A stretch of 64,000 nucleotides of DNA. It comes from Kordia sp. TARA_039_SRF (GTDB taxonomy: Bacteria; Bacteroidota; Bacteroidia; Flavobacteriales; Flavobacteriaceae). The notes beneath the pieces were generated by a model that searched no databases, was not told the origin of the DNA, and saw only the letters and a program-made list of their open reading frames with translations. Positions 1-8,875 of the stretch are shown piece by piece. Position 1 is the first letter of the stretch, and every line of letters begins with the position of its first letter. The stretch covers positions 178,496 to 242,495 of the forward strand of contig SMNH02000003.1 of assembly GCA_006383075.2 (NCBI GenBank), given 5' to 3'. Made by a program: the position numbers and the translations under genes.

Positions 1-1692
1 GCTGCATACAGTACTACAAATTGGACAAATATTGAACCTACAACAAACTTTAGTACCAACTGCGTTTTGCCTATAAATGACGAATGTGTAAATGCTATTT
101 CAGTACCCATTAGTGACGCTACGTGTAACAATACAGTTTCAGGAACGCTAGTAGAAGCTACAAACTCTAACTCACTGCATTGCTTTGGAGATTCGCCAAA
201 CTTTACAGATGTTTGGTTTAGTTTTGTTGCCACAGAAACGACACACAATATCGCCTTGCAAAACACCACAGGTCCATCAAATACTGTTTTTTATGCAATC
301 ATAGATGCACAAACGTACAATTGTGGAAACATCACCGAGGCAATCTACTGTTCAGATGAATTGGAAAGTCAAGCAACAGGATTAACTATCGGAAATACAT
401 ATTACATTCAAGTATACTCCGATGTAGCAAACTCCACGGAAACCTTTGATGTATGTGTTTCCACAAGCACAACTGCAGGATTGACCTATGTGCCAGATAA
501 TAACTTTGAGCAAGCTTTGATTGATTTAGGATTAGATGATGTCTTAGACGATTATGTCATTACGGCAAATATCAACACAGTCAATGACTTAAACATACGC
601 GACCTTGGTATTTTTGACCTTACGGGAATAGAAGACTTTGCAGCGTTAGAAATCTTAAACTGCGGATTAAACTTCTTAGGGGAATTAGATTTAAGCAACA
701 ACACGAATCTAAACTACCTCATAGCAGATAGCGCAGCCTTAACAGCATTAAATGTAAAAAACGGCAACAATACCAATGTAACAACATTTAACACACTCGG
801 CAACATAGATTTATTCTGTATCGAAGTAGATGATGCTGCATACAGTACTACAAATTGGACAAATATTGAACCTACAACAAGCTTTAATGTAGATTGTGGA
901 AGTCCTATTCAAGTAGCGGCAAAAGTATACTTACAAGGGGCAATGTTAGAAAATACAAATGGTTTGATGCGAACCGATTTAAAAGATAATAATTACATTC
1001 CAACAGTAAGCCCGTACATGGATAATACTACGATTATTGCTACTGATCCTGTATTTACTGCTACAGGACAAGACAAAATTGTCGATTGGATTTGGATAGA
1101 ACTTAGAGATGCTAACAACCCTACAATCGTAATTGATGGAAAATCAGCATTACTACAACAAGACGGAGACATTGTAGAAGCAATTTCAGAGAATACTTCA
1201 ACTCCTGTAAATTTCAATCAAGTCCCGGGCGATTACTATATAGTCATAAAACATAGAAATCACTTAGGAATCATGTCTAGCAGTCAAATCACGCTATCTA
1301 ATACAGCTGTCACTGCTGTAGATTTTACCGACAGTAACAACCAAATTACCCACGGCACAAACGCGCAAACAACATTTGGAATGCCAGCAAACACCGTAGC
1401 AATGTGGTGTGGAAATGTAAATGGAGACAACATTGTGCAATACTCAGGAATCATTCCAGATGTGCCAGCAATACTCACAACAGTGCTAAATGATGTCAAT
1501 AACTTCTTAAATTTTCCAACCTTCACAGTTGCAGGCTATAACGCAAACGATGTTAACATGGATGGAAACACCCAATATACAGGCGCAAATCCAGATACGC
1601 CAATAATATTACAAAATGTACTCGTGCATCCAGGAAACTTCTTAAACTTTAGCACGTTTCAAATCGTAGAACAATTGCCTAATAACGAATAG
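1..1692 (+). CDS. Secreted repeat protein with dockerin-like C-terminus (5' partial)
   Basis: The frame is open from base 1, so the N-terminus lies outside the window. Visible in order: the tail of one leucine-rich module (AAYSTTNWTNIEP), a PPC-like beta-sandwich (starting NDECVNAISVP, with DVWFSFVAT), a second leucine-rich stretch (LDLSNNTNLNYL), the same AAYSTTNWTNIEP motif again, then a region with VDWIWIELRD and YYIVIKHRNHLG as seen in Bacteroidetes proteins labelled hemagglutinin. The C-terminus carries two NVNGD/DVNMDGN calcium-loop-like motifs, as in dockerin-type repeats. It ends IVEQLPNNE, with no recognisable type A or B T9SS sorting tail. Probably an exported adhesin-like protein; the true function is unknown. 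Confidence 0.75.
   Translation, partial: AAYSTTNWTNIEPTTNFSTNCVLPINDECVNAISVPISDATCNNTVSGTLVEATNSNSLHCFGDSPNFTDVWFSFVATETTHNIALQNTTGPSNTVFYAIIDAQTYNCGNITEAIYCSDELESQATGLTIGNTYYIQVYSDVANSTETFDVCVSTSTTAGLTYVPDNNFEQALIDLGLDDVLDDYVITANINTVNDLNIRDLGIFDLTGIEDFAALEILNCGLNFLGELDLSNNTNLNYLIADSAALTALNVKNGNNTNVTTFNTLGNIDLFCIEVDDAAYSTTNWTNIEPTTSFNVDCGSPIQVAAKVYLQGAMLENTNGLMRTDLKDNNYIPTVSPYMDNTTIIATDPVFTATGQDKIVDWIWIELRDANNPTIVIDGKSALLQQDGDIVEAISENTSTPVNFNQVPGDYYIVIKHRNHLGIMSSSQITLSNTAVTAVDFTDSNNQITHGTNAQTTFGMPANTVAMWCGNVNGDNIVQYSGIIPDVPAILTTVLNDVNNFLNFPTFTVAGYNANDVNMDGNTQYTGANPDTPIILQNVLVHPGNFLNFSTFQIVEQLPNNE
835..880 (+). repeat. Second copy of a 46-bp identical direct repeat (first copy 1-46)
   Basis: Bases 835-880 are identical to bases 1-46 and then diverge. 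Both encode the end of a leucine-rich module (AAYSTTNWTNIEPTT) in the same frame, so the gene contains a recent internal duplication of a module of roughly 830 bp. Confidence 0.9.
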
Positions 1693-1904
1693 AAATTAAA
1701 TAACTAAACAATAAAAACAAGAACACATACAACTAGAATCATGTCGTAGTTTCACTGCTTTTTGAAGGATTTTCGGAATTTATTTTTACTATAAACTATA
1801 GTGATATCTTAATTGTTAAATCCTTTATAAAGTATTTTCATAAATCGCTACATATTTCGTAATTTAGCAAACCAAGTAAAAACAAAAAAAATTATAAAGA
1901 AAAT

Positions 1905-3194
1905 ATGTCAGATACCACAGCTACGTTAGAAATTAATGGTGAAAAATATGAGTTTCCAATTACCAAAGGAACAGAAAATGAACTTGCCATTGACATCAAA
2001 AAATTAAGAGGCTCTACAGGAGGAATTATCACCATCGATCCAGGATATAAAAACACAGGCTCTTGTGAAAGTGCCATTACTTTTTTGGATGGAGAAAAAG
2101 GAATTCTTCGCTACAGAGGATATGCCATTGAAGACTTAGCTGAAAAAGCAGACTTTTTAGAAGTCGTGTATCTGTTAATTTTTGGAGAATTGCCAAACGC
2201 AGAACAATTGGCAAAATTCCATAAAGACATCAAAGCACAATCTGTTGTTGATGATGATGTAAAGAAAATTCTTGATGCTTTCCCAAAAAGCGCACATCCA
2301 ATGGGCGTATTGGCATCATTGACAAACGCATTAACGGCTTTCAATCCTTCGTGTGTAAATGTTGATTCGGAAGAAGACATGTACAAAGCGATTGTGCGAA
2401 TTCTAGGGAAATTCCCAGTATTAGTAGCATGGACAATGCGCAAAAAGCAAGGTTTACCGTTAGACTATGGTGACTCTTCACTAGGATACGTAGAAAACGT
2501 ATTAAAAATGATGTTCAAGCAGCCAAATGAAGAATACAAACTAAATCCGATTGTTGTAAATGCATTGGATAAATTGTTAATTCTGCATGCAGACCACGAA
2601 CAAAACTGTTCTACATCAACCGTACGTATCGTAGGTTCGTCACACGCAGGATTATTTGCTTCGCTAGCTTCTGGAATCTCTGCACTTTGGGGACCATTAC
2701 ACGGAGGGGCTAACCAAGCTGTATTGGAAATGTTAGAAGCCATTCAGGAAGATGGTGGTGACACTAAAAAATACATGGCAAAAGCGAAAGACAAAAGCGA
2801 TCCGTTCCGTTTAATGGGATTCGGTCACCGTGTATACAAAAACTTTGATCCAAGAGCAACGATTATCAAAAAAGCGGCGGATGAGGTATTGAGCGATTTA
2901 GGAGTGGAAGATCCAATCTTAGACATCGCAAAAGGACTTGAAAAAGAAGCGTTGGAAGACTCATATTTCGTTGATAGAAAACTATATCCAAACGTAGACT
3001 TCTATTCAGGAATTATCTACAGAGCAATGGGCATTCCAGTAGAAATGTTTACAGTAATGTTTGCTTTAGGACGTTTGCCAGGATGGATTGCACAATGGAG
3101 AGAAATGCGCTTGCGCAAAGAACCAATTGGTCGTCCACGTCAAGTATACATTGGAGAAAATCACAGGGCATTCAAAGATATCTCTGAAAGATAA
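1905..3194 (+). CDS. gltA: Citrate synthase
   Basis: Condenses oxaloacetate and acetyl-CoA to citrate at the entry of the TCA cycle, in the cytoplasm. The 429-residue length fits hexamer-type (type I) bacterial citrate synthases. Family signatures are in order: HADHEQNCSTSTVR near residue 228, GPLHGGANQAVLEML near 262 (active-site His), GFGHRVYKNFDPRA near 304 (second His), VDFYSGI near 363 (catalytic Asp) and RPRQVYIG near the end. The N-terminal beta-rich extension (TATLEINGEKYEFPI) is typical of the type I enzyme. It stands alone as a transcription unit with a strong terminator just downstream. A weak promoter-like pair (TTTC about 20 bp before TAATTTAG at 1860-1867) lies upstream. Confidence 0.98.
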   Translation: MSDTTATLEINGEKYEFPITKGTENELAIDIKKLRGSTGGIITIDPGYKNTGSCESAITFLDGEKGILRYRGYAIEDLAEKADFLEVVYLLIFGELPNAEQLAKFHKDIKAQSVVDDDVKKILDAFPKSAHPMGVLASLTNALTAFNPSCVNVDSEEDMYKAIVRILGKFPVLVAWTMRKKQGLPLDYGDSSLGYVENVLKMMFKQPNEEYKLNPIVVNALDKLLILHADHEQNCSTSTVRIVGSSHAGLFASLASGISALWGPLHGGANQAVLEMLEAIQEDGGDTKKYMAKAKDKSDPFRLMGFGHRVYKNFDPRATIIKKAADEVLSDLGVEDPILDIAKGLEKEALEDSYFVDRKLYPNVDFYSGIIYRAMGIPVEMFTVMFALGRLPGWIAQWREMRLRKEPIGRPRQVYIGENHRAFKDISER

Positions 3195-3213
3195 TTAACA
3201 ACAAAACACACAC

Positions 3214-3250
3214 AAGCTTCATAGATACAAAATCTATGAAGCTTTTTTTT
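3214..3250 (+). terminator. Rho-independent terminator of gltA
   Basis: A perfect 13-bp stem (3214-3226 with 3232-3244) closes a 5-base ACAAA loop and is followed by a T run. The first ATG of the downstream reading frame (3236) lies inside the right arm, which argues against that start. Confidence 0.92.
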
Positions 3251-3274
3251 ACAATACACCTTACCCAAAATCAC

Positions 3275-4192
3275 ATGCTAGAATTACATGTAAATGACGA
3301 AACGGCAACGTTAAAAGCAGTTGTCTTAGGAACTGCGGAAAGTTGTGGTCCAACTCCCAAAGCAGAAGATTGCTACGATCCAAAATCAAAACAACATGTG
3401 TTGGCAGGAACCTATCCGCTTGAAAAAGATATGATTCCAGAAATGGAAGCTGTAGCTGCTGTTTTAAAAAAATACAACGTACAAGTATTCCGTCCAAAAG
3501 TCATTCAAGATTACAATCAAATCTTTTCACGAGACATTGCTTTTGTCATTGAAGATAAATTCATCAAATCGAACATCTTACCCGATCGCGAACGTGAAAT
3601 AGAAGCAATCAAACATGTAATTGAGCAAATCAATCCAGAAAATATCATCAAATTACCAGAAGAAGTGCATGTAGAAGGTGGCGATGTAATGCCTTGGGGC
3701 GATTATATTTTTGTGGGAACGTATTCGGGAGATGACTATTCGGATTACATTACCGCGCGAACTAATATGGACGCTGTAATTGCATTGCAAGAATTATTTC
3801 CGCATAAAACCGTAAAATCTTTTGAGCTACGAAAATCTAATACCAATCCAAAAGAAAACGCGCTGCATTTAGATTGTTGCTTTCAACCAATTGGGAAAGA
3901 CAAAGCCATTCTACATAAAAACGGCTTTTTAGTAGAAAAAGAATACGAATGGTTGGTGAATCTCTTTGGAAAGGAAAACATCTTCGAAATTTCAAAAGAA
4001 GAAATGTACAATATGAATAGCAATATCTTTTCTATTTCTCCTAATGTGGTCATTTCTGAGCAAAACTTTACACGCTTAAACGTATGGCTTGAAGAAAAAG
4101 GATTTACGGTGGAAAAAGTTCCGTATGCGCAAATTGCCAAACAAGAAGGCTTATTGCGTTGTAGCACCATGCCATTAATCCGAGAAAAGTAA
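3275..4192 (+). CDS. Dimethylargininase/amidinotransferase-family hydrolase
   Basis: Member of the guanidino-group modifying superfamily (pentein fold), nearest in style to N,N-dimethylarginine dimethylaminohydrolase. Such enzymes attack the guanidino carbon of arginine derivatives with a Cys. Seen: FSRDIAFVIE in the N-terminal half, HVEGGDVMPWGDY near residue 131, HLDCCFQPIG near 197 (catalytic His with Asp) and LLRCSTMP near 293 (catalytic Cys). I chose the ATG at 3275 (MLELHVNDE) over that at 3236, because the latter lies within the gltA terminator; this gives 305 residues. No signal peptide, so cytoplasmic. The substrate cannot be told from sequence: dimethylarginine, arginine or another guanidino compound are possible. 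A second enzyme of the superfamily (CtlX) lies 1.3 kb downstream. Confidence 0.85.
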   Translation: MLELHVNDETATLKAVVLGTAESCGPTPKAEDCYDPKSKQHVLAGTYPLEKDMIPEMEAVAAVLKKYNVQVFRPKVIQDYNQIFSRDIAFVIEDKFIKSNILPDREREIEAIKHVIEQINPENIIKLPEEVHVEGGDVMPWGDYIFVGTYSGDDYSDYITARTNMDAVIALQELFPHKTVKSFELRKSNTNPKENALHLDCCFQPIGKDKAILHKNGFLVEKEYEWLVNLFGKENIFEISKEEMYNMNSNIFSISPNVVISEQNFTRLNVWLEEKGFTVEKVPYAQIAKQEGLLRCSTMPLIREK

Positions 4193-4220
4193 GGATTCCG
4201 TTTTTTTATAGACTAACTTT

Positions 4221-4392
4221 CTTATAGAAGTGATTTAAACTTTTTCTTATGGCTGCAAATTTATCTTGTTTCGCCCTGATTTTGACTTTTTTTCGTAACG
4301 TAGCTACAGCTATGCTACTCAAAAAAGGCTTCATCAGGTCAAAAAATCTATAATTTTCGCTACAAAACAAAAAGTTTAAACCACTTCATAAA
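4221..4392. repeat. Large imperfect palindrome (about 170 bp)
   Basis: The left arm (from about 4224) and the reverse complement of the right arm (to about 4392) align along almost their whole length. Shared blocks include GAAGTGRTTTAAACTTTTT at the outer ends, CCTGAT in the middle and TAGCTNNAGC at the centre; the dyad is near 4309, where GTAGC (4300-4304) pairs with GCTAC (4314-4318). The right arm ends about 10 bases before the start codon of the next gene, so a transcript could fold into a long hairpin. It may be a dispersed non-autonomous repeat or a structured leader. Confidence 0.75.
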
Positions 4393-4402
4393 GAAAAAAA
4401 TT

Positions 4403-5215
4403 ATGAGAAAGAAAACGACGCAATTTTGTGTATGTGTAATGCTTTTATGCTTTTCCGTAAAGGGAATGGCGCAAGGAGCTATCAGCGGATTTTACAACGC
4501 TAAGGAAACAGCAACACTAGTATTAGGAGCTGGATTTGAAGATTCTAAAAACTACTTTATTGGAAGAGAACGAAGCGATTTAAGCCGAAACCTATACAGT
4601 ATTTCTCTCTTTGGAATTTACGGAATTAGTGACCGTTTCAATATACAAGCATCTTTGCCGTACTTATCAAGTGGTGAACAAAACGGATTGCAAGATGCAC
4701 AAGTATTTCTTAAATACAAAGCTTTTCAAACACAACGCGAAACTTCAAAACTAGAAATATCCTTCGCTACAGGATTTTCGACAAATGTAAGCGATTACCG
4801 AATTGGCGGACTGAACGATTTGGGACAACAAGCCAAAATTTTGGAAACGCGTGCCATGCTTCATTATCAAAAGAATTCTGGTTGGTTTGCCACGGCACAA
4901 AGTGGTTTTTCATTCAAATTTGAAGAAGTTCCAAACAGTTTTCCGTTCACACTCAAAATAGGAAAAGCAAGTACCAAAGGGTATTTTGATGTTTGGTACG
5001 ACTTTCAATATGCTTTTGGCGGAATTGACTATCGAGGCACACCACGACCACAAAACTTTAGAGAATTGGGCGTAAGTTATCACAAAGTAGGAGGAACGTA
5101 TCATTTTCCGTTCTCCAAAACTTCAGGAATTTACATTTCACCTTCGTATGTTCTTGACGGACGAAATGTATTTCAAGGATTCGCTTATTACGCAGGATTT
5201 ACCTATCAATTATAA
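4403..5215 (+). CDS. Outer-membrane beta-barrel protein, function unknown
   Basis: The 270-residue product starts with a signal peptide (MRKKTTQFCVCVMLLCFSV, cleavage probably after GMAQ) and then shows alternating hydrophobic/polar strands throughout, such as RNLYSISLFGIYGISDRFNI and FATAQSGFSFKF. It ends in an aromatic-rich strand (YYAGFTYQL), the usual end of outer-membrane barrels. The style resembles Bacteroidetes proteins of the phenol MetA-pathway/transporter barrel group, but I cannot assign a substrate. It lies between two guanidino-group hydrolases on the same strand, separated from each by over 200 bp, so shared transcription is uncertain. The start follows the large palindrome closely. 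Confidence 0.75.
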   Translation: MRKKTTQFCVCVMLLCFSVKGMAQGAISGFYNAKETATLVLGAGFEDSKNYFIGRERSDLSRNLYSISLFGIYGISDRFNIQASLPYLSSGEQNGLQDAQVFLKYKAFQTQRETSKLEISFATGFSTNVSDYRIGGLNDLGQQAKILETRAMLHYQKNSGWFATAQSGFSFKFEEVPNSFPFTLKIGKASTKGYFDVWYDFQYAFGGIDYRGTPRPQNFRELGVSYHKVGGTYHFPFSKTSGIYISPSYVLDGRNVFQGFAYYAGFTYQL

Positions 5216-5442
5216 CTTCCCGAAAGGATAAAAATAAAAAAACTGAATATCAGTAAATTACAGCTAATAAGCTATGTTGTTATTCTTTTTTTTGAAAGAA
5301 AAGACTATCAAATTCACAGGAAGTTTGAAAGGTTCATAATTTTATCAACACATCATTGAAAAAAGCCAAATTAAATTAGCATAATTTTAGTTTTTATGTA
5401 ATTTTACAAACTCGAAAAATAACCCTAAAACAGGCACGCAAA

Positions 5443-6378
5443 ATGCAGCAAATTACCAATACAATTTTAATGGTACGTCCCGTTGCGTTTCGAATGAACG
5501 AACAAACGGCTGTAAACAATTATTACCAAGAAACTATTACTGATTTACAACCCAAAACTATTCAGCAAAAAGCACAAGAAGAATTTGATGTTTACGTAGA
5601 AAAATTGCGTGGAATAGGCGTAAATGTAGTCGTAATTCAAGATGAGCAAGAGCCTGATACGCCAGATTCTATTTTTCCAAATAATTGGATTTCTTTTCAC
5701 CGAAGTGGAAATGTTGGTGTGTATCCAATGTTTGCTGAAAACCGTCGTTTAGAGCGTAGGGAAGATGTGTTGGAAGTATTGGAAGCACAAGGTTTCCATA
5801 TTGAAAATATTATAGATTACACGTCGGCGGAAGAAGAAGATATTTTCTTGGAAGGAACTGGAAGTATGGCGCTCGATAGAATTAATAGAAAAGCCTATTG
5901 TGCTTTGTCTCCAAGAGCTGACGAAGATTTGTTCATTGAGTTTTGTGAAGATTTTGAATATTCGCCTGTCATTTTCACGGCATATCAAACGGTTGAAGGC
6001 GAGCGTTTGCCAATTTACCACACAAATGTTATGATGTGTTTGGCGGAAACTTTTGCAGTGATTTGCTTGGATTGTATCGATGACAAGAAAGAGCGTAAAA
6101 TGGTAGAAAAGCACTTGAAAGAAGACGGTAGAGAAATCATCCGAATTACGGAAAAGCAAGTGGAAAGCTTTGCAGGAAACATGTTGCAAGTATTAGGTGC
6201 CAATAACGAACCGTATTTGGTGATGAGTCAATCAGCATACAATTCGCTAACCAAAGAGCAAATATCACGTGTAGAAAAACACTGTAAAATTTTAACCAGC
6301 TCTATAGAAACTATTGAAACTTGTGGTGGAGGAAGCGCACGTTGCATGATGGCTGAGGTGTTTTTGCCGAAAAAATAA
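5443..6378 (+). CDS. ctlX: CtlX-type citrulline/arginine-related hydrolase
   Basis: Guanidino-group modifying enzyme of the CtlX (citrulline utilisation hydrolase) type. Seen in 311 residues: MVRPVAFRMN at the N-terminus, SIFPNNWISFH near residue 77, GVYPMFAENRRLERR (substrate-loop style), LEGTGSM near 137, HTNVMM near 193 (catalytic His region) and ETCGGGSARCMMAE near 297 (catalytic Cys). No signal peptide. The family is proposed to act on citrulline or arginine-like compounds; the actual reaction here is inference. It ends with a strong terminator. No other arginine-catabolic gene is adjacent apart from the related enzyme at 3275-4192. Confidence 0.9.
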   Translation: MQQITNTILMVRPVAFRMNEQTAVNNYYQETITDLQPKTIQQKAQEEFDVYVEKLRGIGVNVVVIQDEQEPDTPDSIFPNNWISFHRSGNVGVYPMFAENRRLERREDVLEVLEAQGFHIENIIDYTSAEEEDIFLEGTGSMALDRINRKAYCALSPRADEDLFIEFCEDFEYSPVIFTAYQTVEGERLPIYHTNVMMCLAETFAVICLDCIDDKKERKMVEKHLKEDGREIIRITEKQVESFAGNMLQVLGANNEPYLVMSQSAYNSLTKEQISRVEKHCKILTSSIETIETCGGGSARCMMAEVFLPKK

Positions 6379-6395
6379 CAGTTTTTATAAATATA

Positions 6396-6447
6396 AAACG
6401 ATTACATAACGATACTCAAAAGTATGGTATGTAATCGTTTCGTTTTT
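6396..6447 (+). terminator. Terminator downstream of ctlX
   Basis: A 13-bp stem (6396-6408 with 6428-6440) encloses a smaller inner hairpin and is followed by CGTTTTT. It may also serve the convergent minus-strand gene ending at 6558. Confidence 0.8.
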
Positions 6448-6557
6448 AAGGTATTTTTCAAGTTTTCAGCCTAGTGTTTATGAGGTTTTTATCAAGATAA
6501 ATAAACCTACAAATTATAGAGATTTACGTTGCTTTATAAAACTTTCTATGGAACAAA

Positions 6558-8006
6558 TTAGTTTCCACAATCATTGTATTCTTGAATAATTTGCTTGAGG
6601 TTTTCCTCATTCGTTACATCAAACTCACCTGCTTTTAAATCGTTTGCAAGTTGTTTACACTTCCTCAAGTATTTTGCCATTGCCTTAGAAAGTTTTTCAT
6701 TCTTACGATTGTCTATCATAAAGCCAACATCCTCATCAGCAACTTTAATAACATAAGTGTCTTCTTCACCAGGCTTGATTAAAACCATACTTCCGTTTTC
6801 TTCGTAAATTTCTTCATAAAAGTAGGAATTGTTAAATCCAAAATTAGAGGCATTTGCAAACTTCTTTAATGCATTTCCTTTAGTTTTCATACCGTGAAAG
6901 GTCTTTGTCACGCCTTCATCTACAGCGGTGAAAGAAATGCCGTCTTTTGCAGAAAATTTCTTAATGCGTGTTCTTCCTTTATCATTTACATAGCGAATAC
7001 TGATAAATTTTCCGTAATTGTCAATTGAGTTCATATCGTGTAATCCTGAAACTTCTTGTCCTGGTTCTAGTACGAGTCGCTCAAAAATTACATATACAGT
7101 TCCCTTATATTGCGTTCCTTTTTTATCAGTAATACTTCCTGGAACACCGTACAGATTGACACTATTTTCTTTAGCTATTTTTACTTTTTCTTTATGCAAT
7201 TCGCTTTTATATCTTTTTGCTTGACGCCCAAATACATAACCACGACCAACCATTTCTTCTACAAAAAGCTGACCGAATGTTCTTGAAAAATAGCTAGTAA
7301 ACATAGTTTTTGAGCCTTCATCAAATTCAAAAGTTTCATCTGTATAAGTTTTTACAACTGCAGCTGTCGATCCTATTTTGTTTGATTCTTGCGCCGTTGC
7401 TACACGAATACCATCTAAGTCTGTAATAACATAGGCTTTTTCGGAAGCAGCATAATATACTTTCCCAACAATCTTTGTTCCACGAGTGCCGCCAAAAGTG
7501 ATGGTTCCGTTTGGTTTTACATAGGGTTTGTAACGACCTACAGTTTGCTTGCGTTTGTCGGCTTCAAGTTTTGCTTCTGCAGCAATCTTCATATACTTTT
7601 CGCTGATAGATTCGCGCTCTTGCGCAAAAAAGTCTGCTACTGCTTGCTTGTCAATTCCATCCGCATCAATCAAACCATACTTTTCACTCAGTAGGCGAAT
7701 GATGATTTTCTTTGTATTAAAAGAAGTTTGTAAAATTTCATATAAAATCTCAGTCTTAGTGCCATCTACAGCAGTCATTTCCAAATACTGATGATCTTGA
7801 ATAGACGAAATAGAGAGTGCTTTATAAGCAACATCAAAGGCTTTTTCGCCCGATAAATACTTAAATGTATATTTATCTCGTTCGTCACCATCTTCTATAA
7901 TAGCAACTTCCTTCTTGTCAAAAAGAATCTTATTCTTCTTAATTTTAATTTTTTGACTAATTGCCAGAGTAGGCAATAACAACAATACGACTAAGATGTT
8001 TTTCAT
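6558..8006 (-). CDS. Secreted protein of unknown function
   Basis: The 482-residue product begins with a clear signal peptide (MKNILVVLLLLPTLAIS, cut before QKIKIKKNK). The mature part is rich in Lys and Glu, with a helical charged stretch around residues 130-155 (QERESISEKYMKIAAEAKLEADKRKQ) followed by beta-rich segments (PNGTITFGGTRGTKIVGKVYY). There is no lipobox and no T9SS tail, so it is probably periplasmic. I do not recognise a family. It is monocistronic, convergent with ctlX and divergent from the Rrf2 gene. Confidence 0.7.
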   Translation of the reverse strand: MKNILVVLLLLPTLAISQKIKIKKNKILFDKKEVAIIEDGDERDKYTFKYLSGEKAFDVAYKALSISSIQDHQYLEMTAVDGTKTEILYEILQTSFNTKKIIIRLLSEKYGLIDADGIDKQAVADFFAQERESISEKYMKIAAEAKLEADKRKQTVGRYKPYVKPNGTITFGGTRGTKIVGKVYYAASEKAYVITDLDGIRVATAQESNKIGSTAAVVKTYTDETFEFDEGSKTMFTSYFSRTFGQLFVEEMVGRGYVFGRQAKRYKSELHKEKVKIAKENSVNLYGVPGSITDKKGTQYKGTVYVIFERLVLEPGQEVSGLHDMNSIDNYGKFISIRYVNDKGRTRIKKFSAKDGISFTAVDEGVTKTFHGMKTKGNALKKFANASNFGFNNSYFYEEIYEENGSMVLIKPGEEDTYVIKVADEDVGFMIDNRKNEKLSKAMAKYLRKCKQLANDLKAGEFDVTNEENLKQIIQEYNDCGN

Positions 8007-8384
8007 TATGAATGTTTAATTAGAATACAATTGGCGGCTAAATTACTAAAAATAAAAGTACACAGGATGAGAATGTTAGGGTATTTACTCGATAATCGAG
8101 ATTTAAAATACTCCGACACTTGCATCTAAATTTTTAAACAGTTTTTATAGAACGCTTCGTGAAATTACCCCAAAGTAGTTGACTAAGTGATGTGAAGATG
8201 TTTACGTTTTTGAAGAAAAACCAACTTTAATGATTTTATAGTTGAAAATTAAAAAAATGAATACAATTGTAGTTAATCTGTCAGATAATTAACATTTTCT
8301 TTGTTTTTGTGAAACATCCCGTTATTTTTGTGCATAAGATTGTAATGCCTCGAAAATGTTCCCACATACCAGAAAACTAGTCAC
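8007..8384. other. 378-bp divergent intergenic region upstream of the Rrf2 gene
   Basis: It holds the promoter listed separately at 8300-8330 and otherwise AT-rich sequence. No ORF, tRNA or large repeat was seen. Confidence 0.6.
8300..8330 (+). promoter_or_regulatory. Bacteroidetes-type promoter of the Rrf2 gene
   Basis: TTTG at 8300-8303 and TATTTTTG at 8323-8330 are separated by exactly 19 bp, matching the Bacteroidetes consensus TTTG-N19-TANNTTTG at every fixed position. A start site near 8337 would leave an untranslated leader of roughly 48 bases. Confidence 0.8.
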
Positions 8385-8798
8385 ATGTTGTCTAAAAAAA
8401 CAAAATATGGGCTCAAAGCATTAAGTTATATTGCCAAAAAAGGAGATGATGCTCCCGTATTAATCTCAGAGATTGCTACCGAAGAAAATATTTCTAAGAA
8501 ATTCTTAGAAGCCATTTTGCTGCAATTAAAAAATAATGGTTTACTAGGTTCCAAAAAAGGAAAAGGTGGCGGTTACTACTTAATAAAAACTCCCAAAGAA
8601 ATCAACGTTGCTTCCCTCATTCGTATCCTTGAAGGTCCGATTGCCATGTTGCCGTGCGTGAGTTTAAATTTCTACGAAAAGTGTGACGATTGCAAAGACG
8701 AAGCGCAATGCGGTTTGCACCATATTATGATAGAAGTGCGCGATAATATGCTGGCAGTTTTAGAAAACAAAACCCTAGATGATTTAACGAGTTTATAA
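8385..8798 (+). CDS. Rrf2-family transcriptional regulator with four Cys
   Basis: The 137-residue protein has the Rrf2 winged helix-turn-helix at about residues 1-80 (MLSKKTKYGLKALSYIAKKG, then SKKFLEAILLQLKNNGLLGSKKGKGGGY). The C-terminal part has Cys at about positions 91, 100, 103 and 109 (CX8CX2CX5C), which could bind an Fe-S cluster as in IscR or NsrR, though the spacing differs from the three-Cys IscR pattern. Rrf2 proteins with clusters sense iron-sulfur status, NO or redox. The target genes are not evident: argS follows after 77 bp but has its own -7 element. Confidence 0.92.
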   Translation: MLSKKTKYGLKALSYIAKKGDDAPVLISEIATEENISKKFLEAILLQLKNNGLLGSKKGKGGGYYLIKTPKEINVASLIRILEGPIAMLPCVSLNFYEKCDDCKDEAQCGLHHIMIEVRDNMLAVLENKTLDDLTSL

Positions 8799-8844
8799 AT
8801 TGGAATAATCTCTACACTTTTCGTCAATCCTTGTTAATAATTGA

Positions 8845-8852
8845 TATCTTTG
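8845..8852 (+). promoter_or_regulatory. Probable -7 element upstream of argS
   Basis: TATCTTTG matches the Bacteroidetes -7 consensus TANNTTTG and lies 23 bases before the argS ATG. No good TTTG is found 19 bp upstream, so only this half is supported. Confidence 0.45.
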
Positions 8853-8875
8853 CATCTTAAATTTTTTTGAGAATC

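Noticed and set aside
3236-3274. Upstream ATG for the dimethylargininase-like gene
   Set aside because: It lies inside the right arm of the gltA terminator hairpin; family similarity begins at the ATG at 3275.
5749-6189. 146-codon minus-strand frame opposite ctlX
   Set aside because: Shadow of the ctlX frame; the composition (Phe, Arg and Cys rich) is typical of antisense translation.
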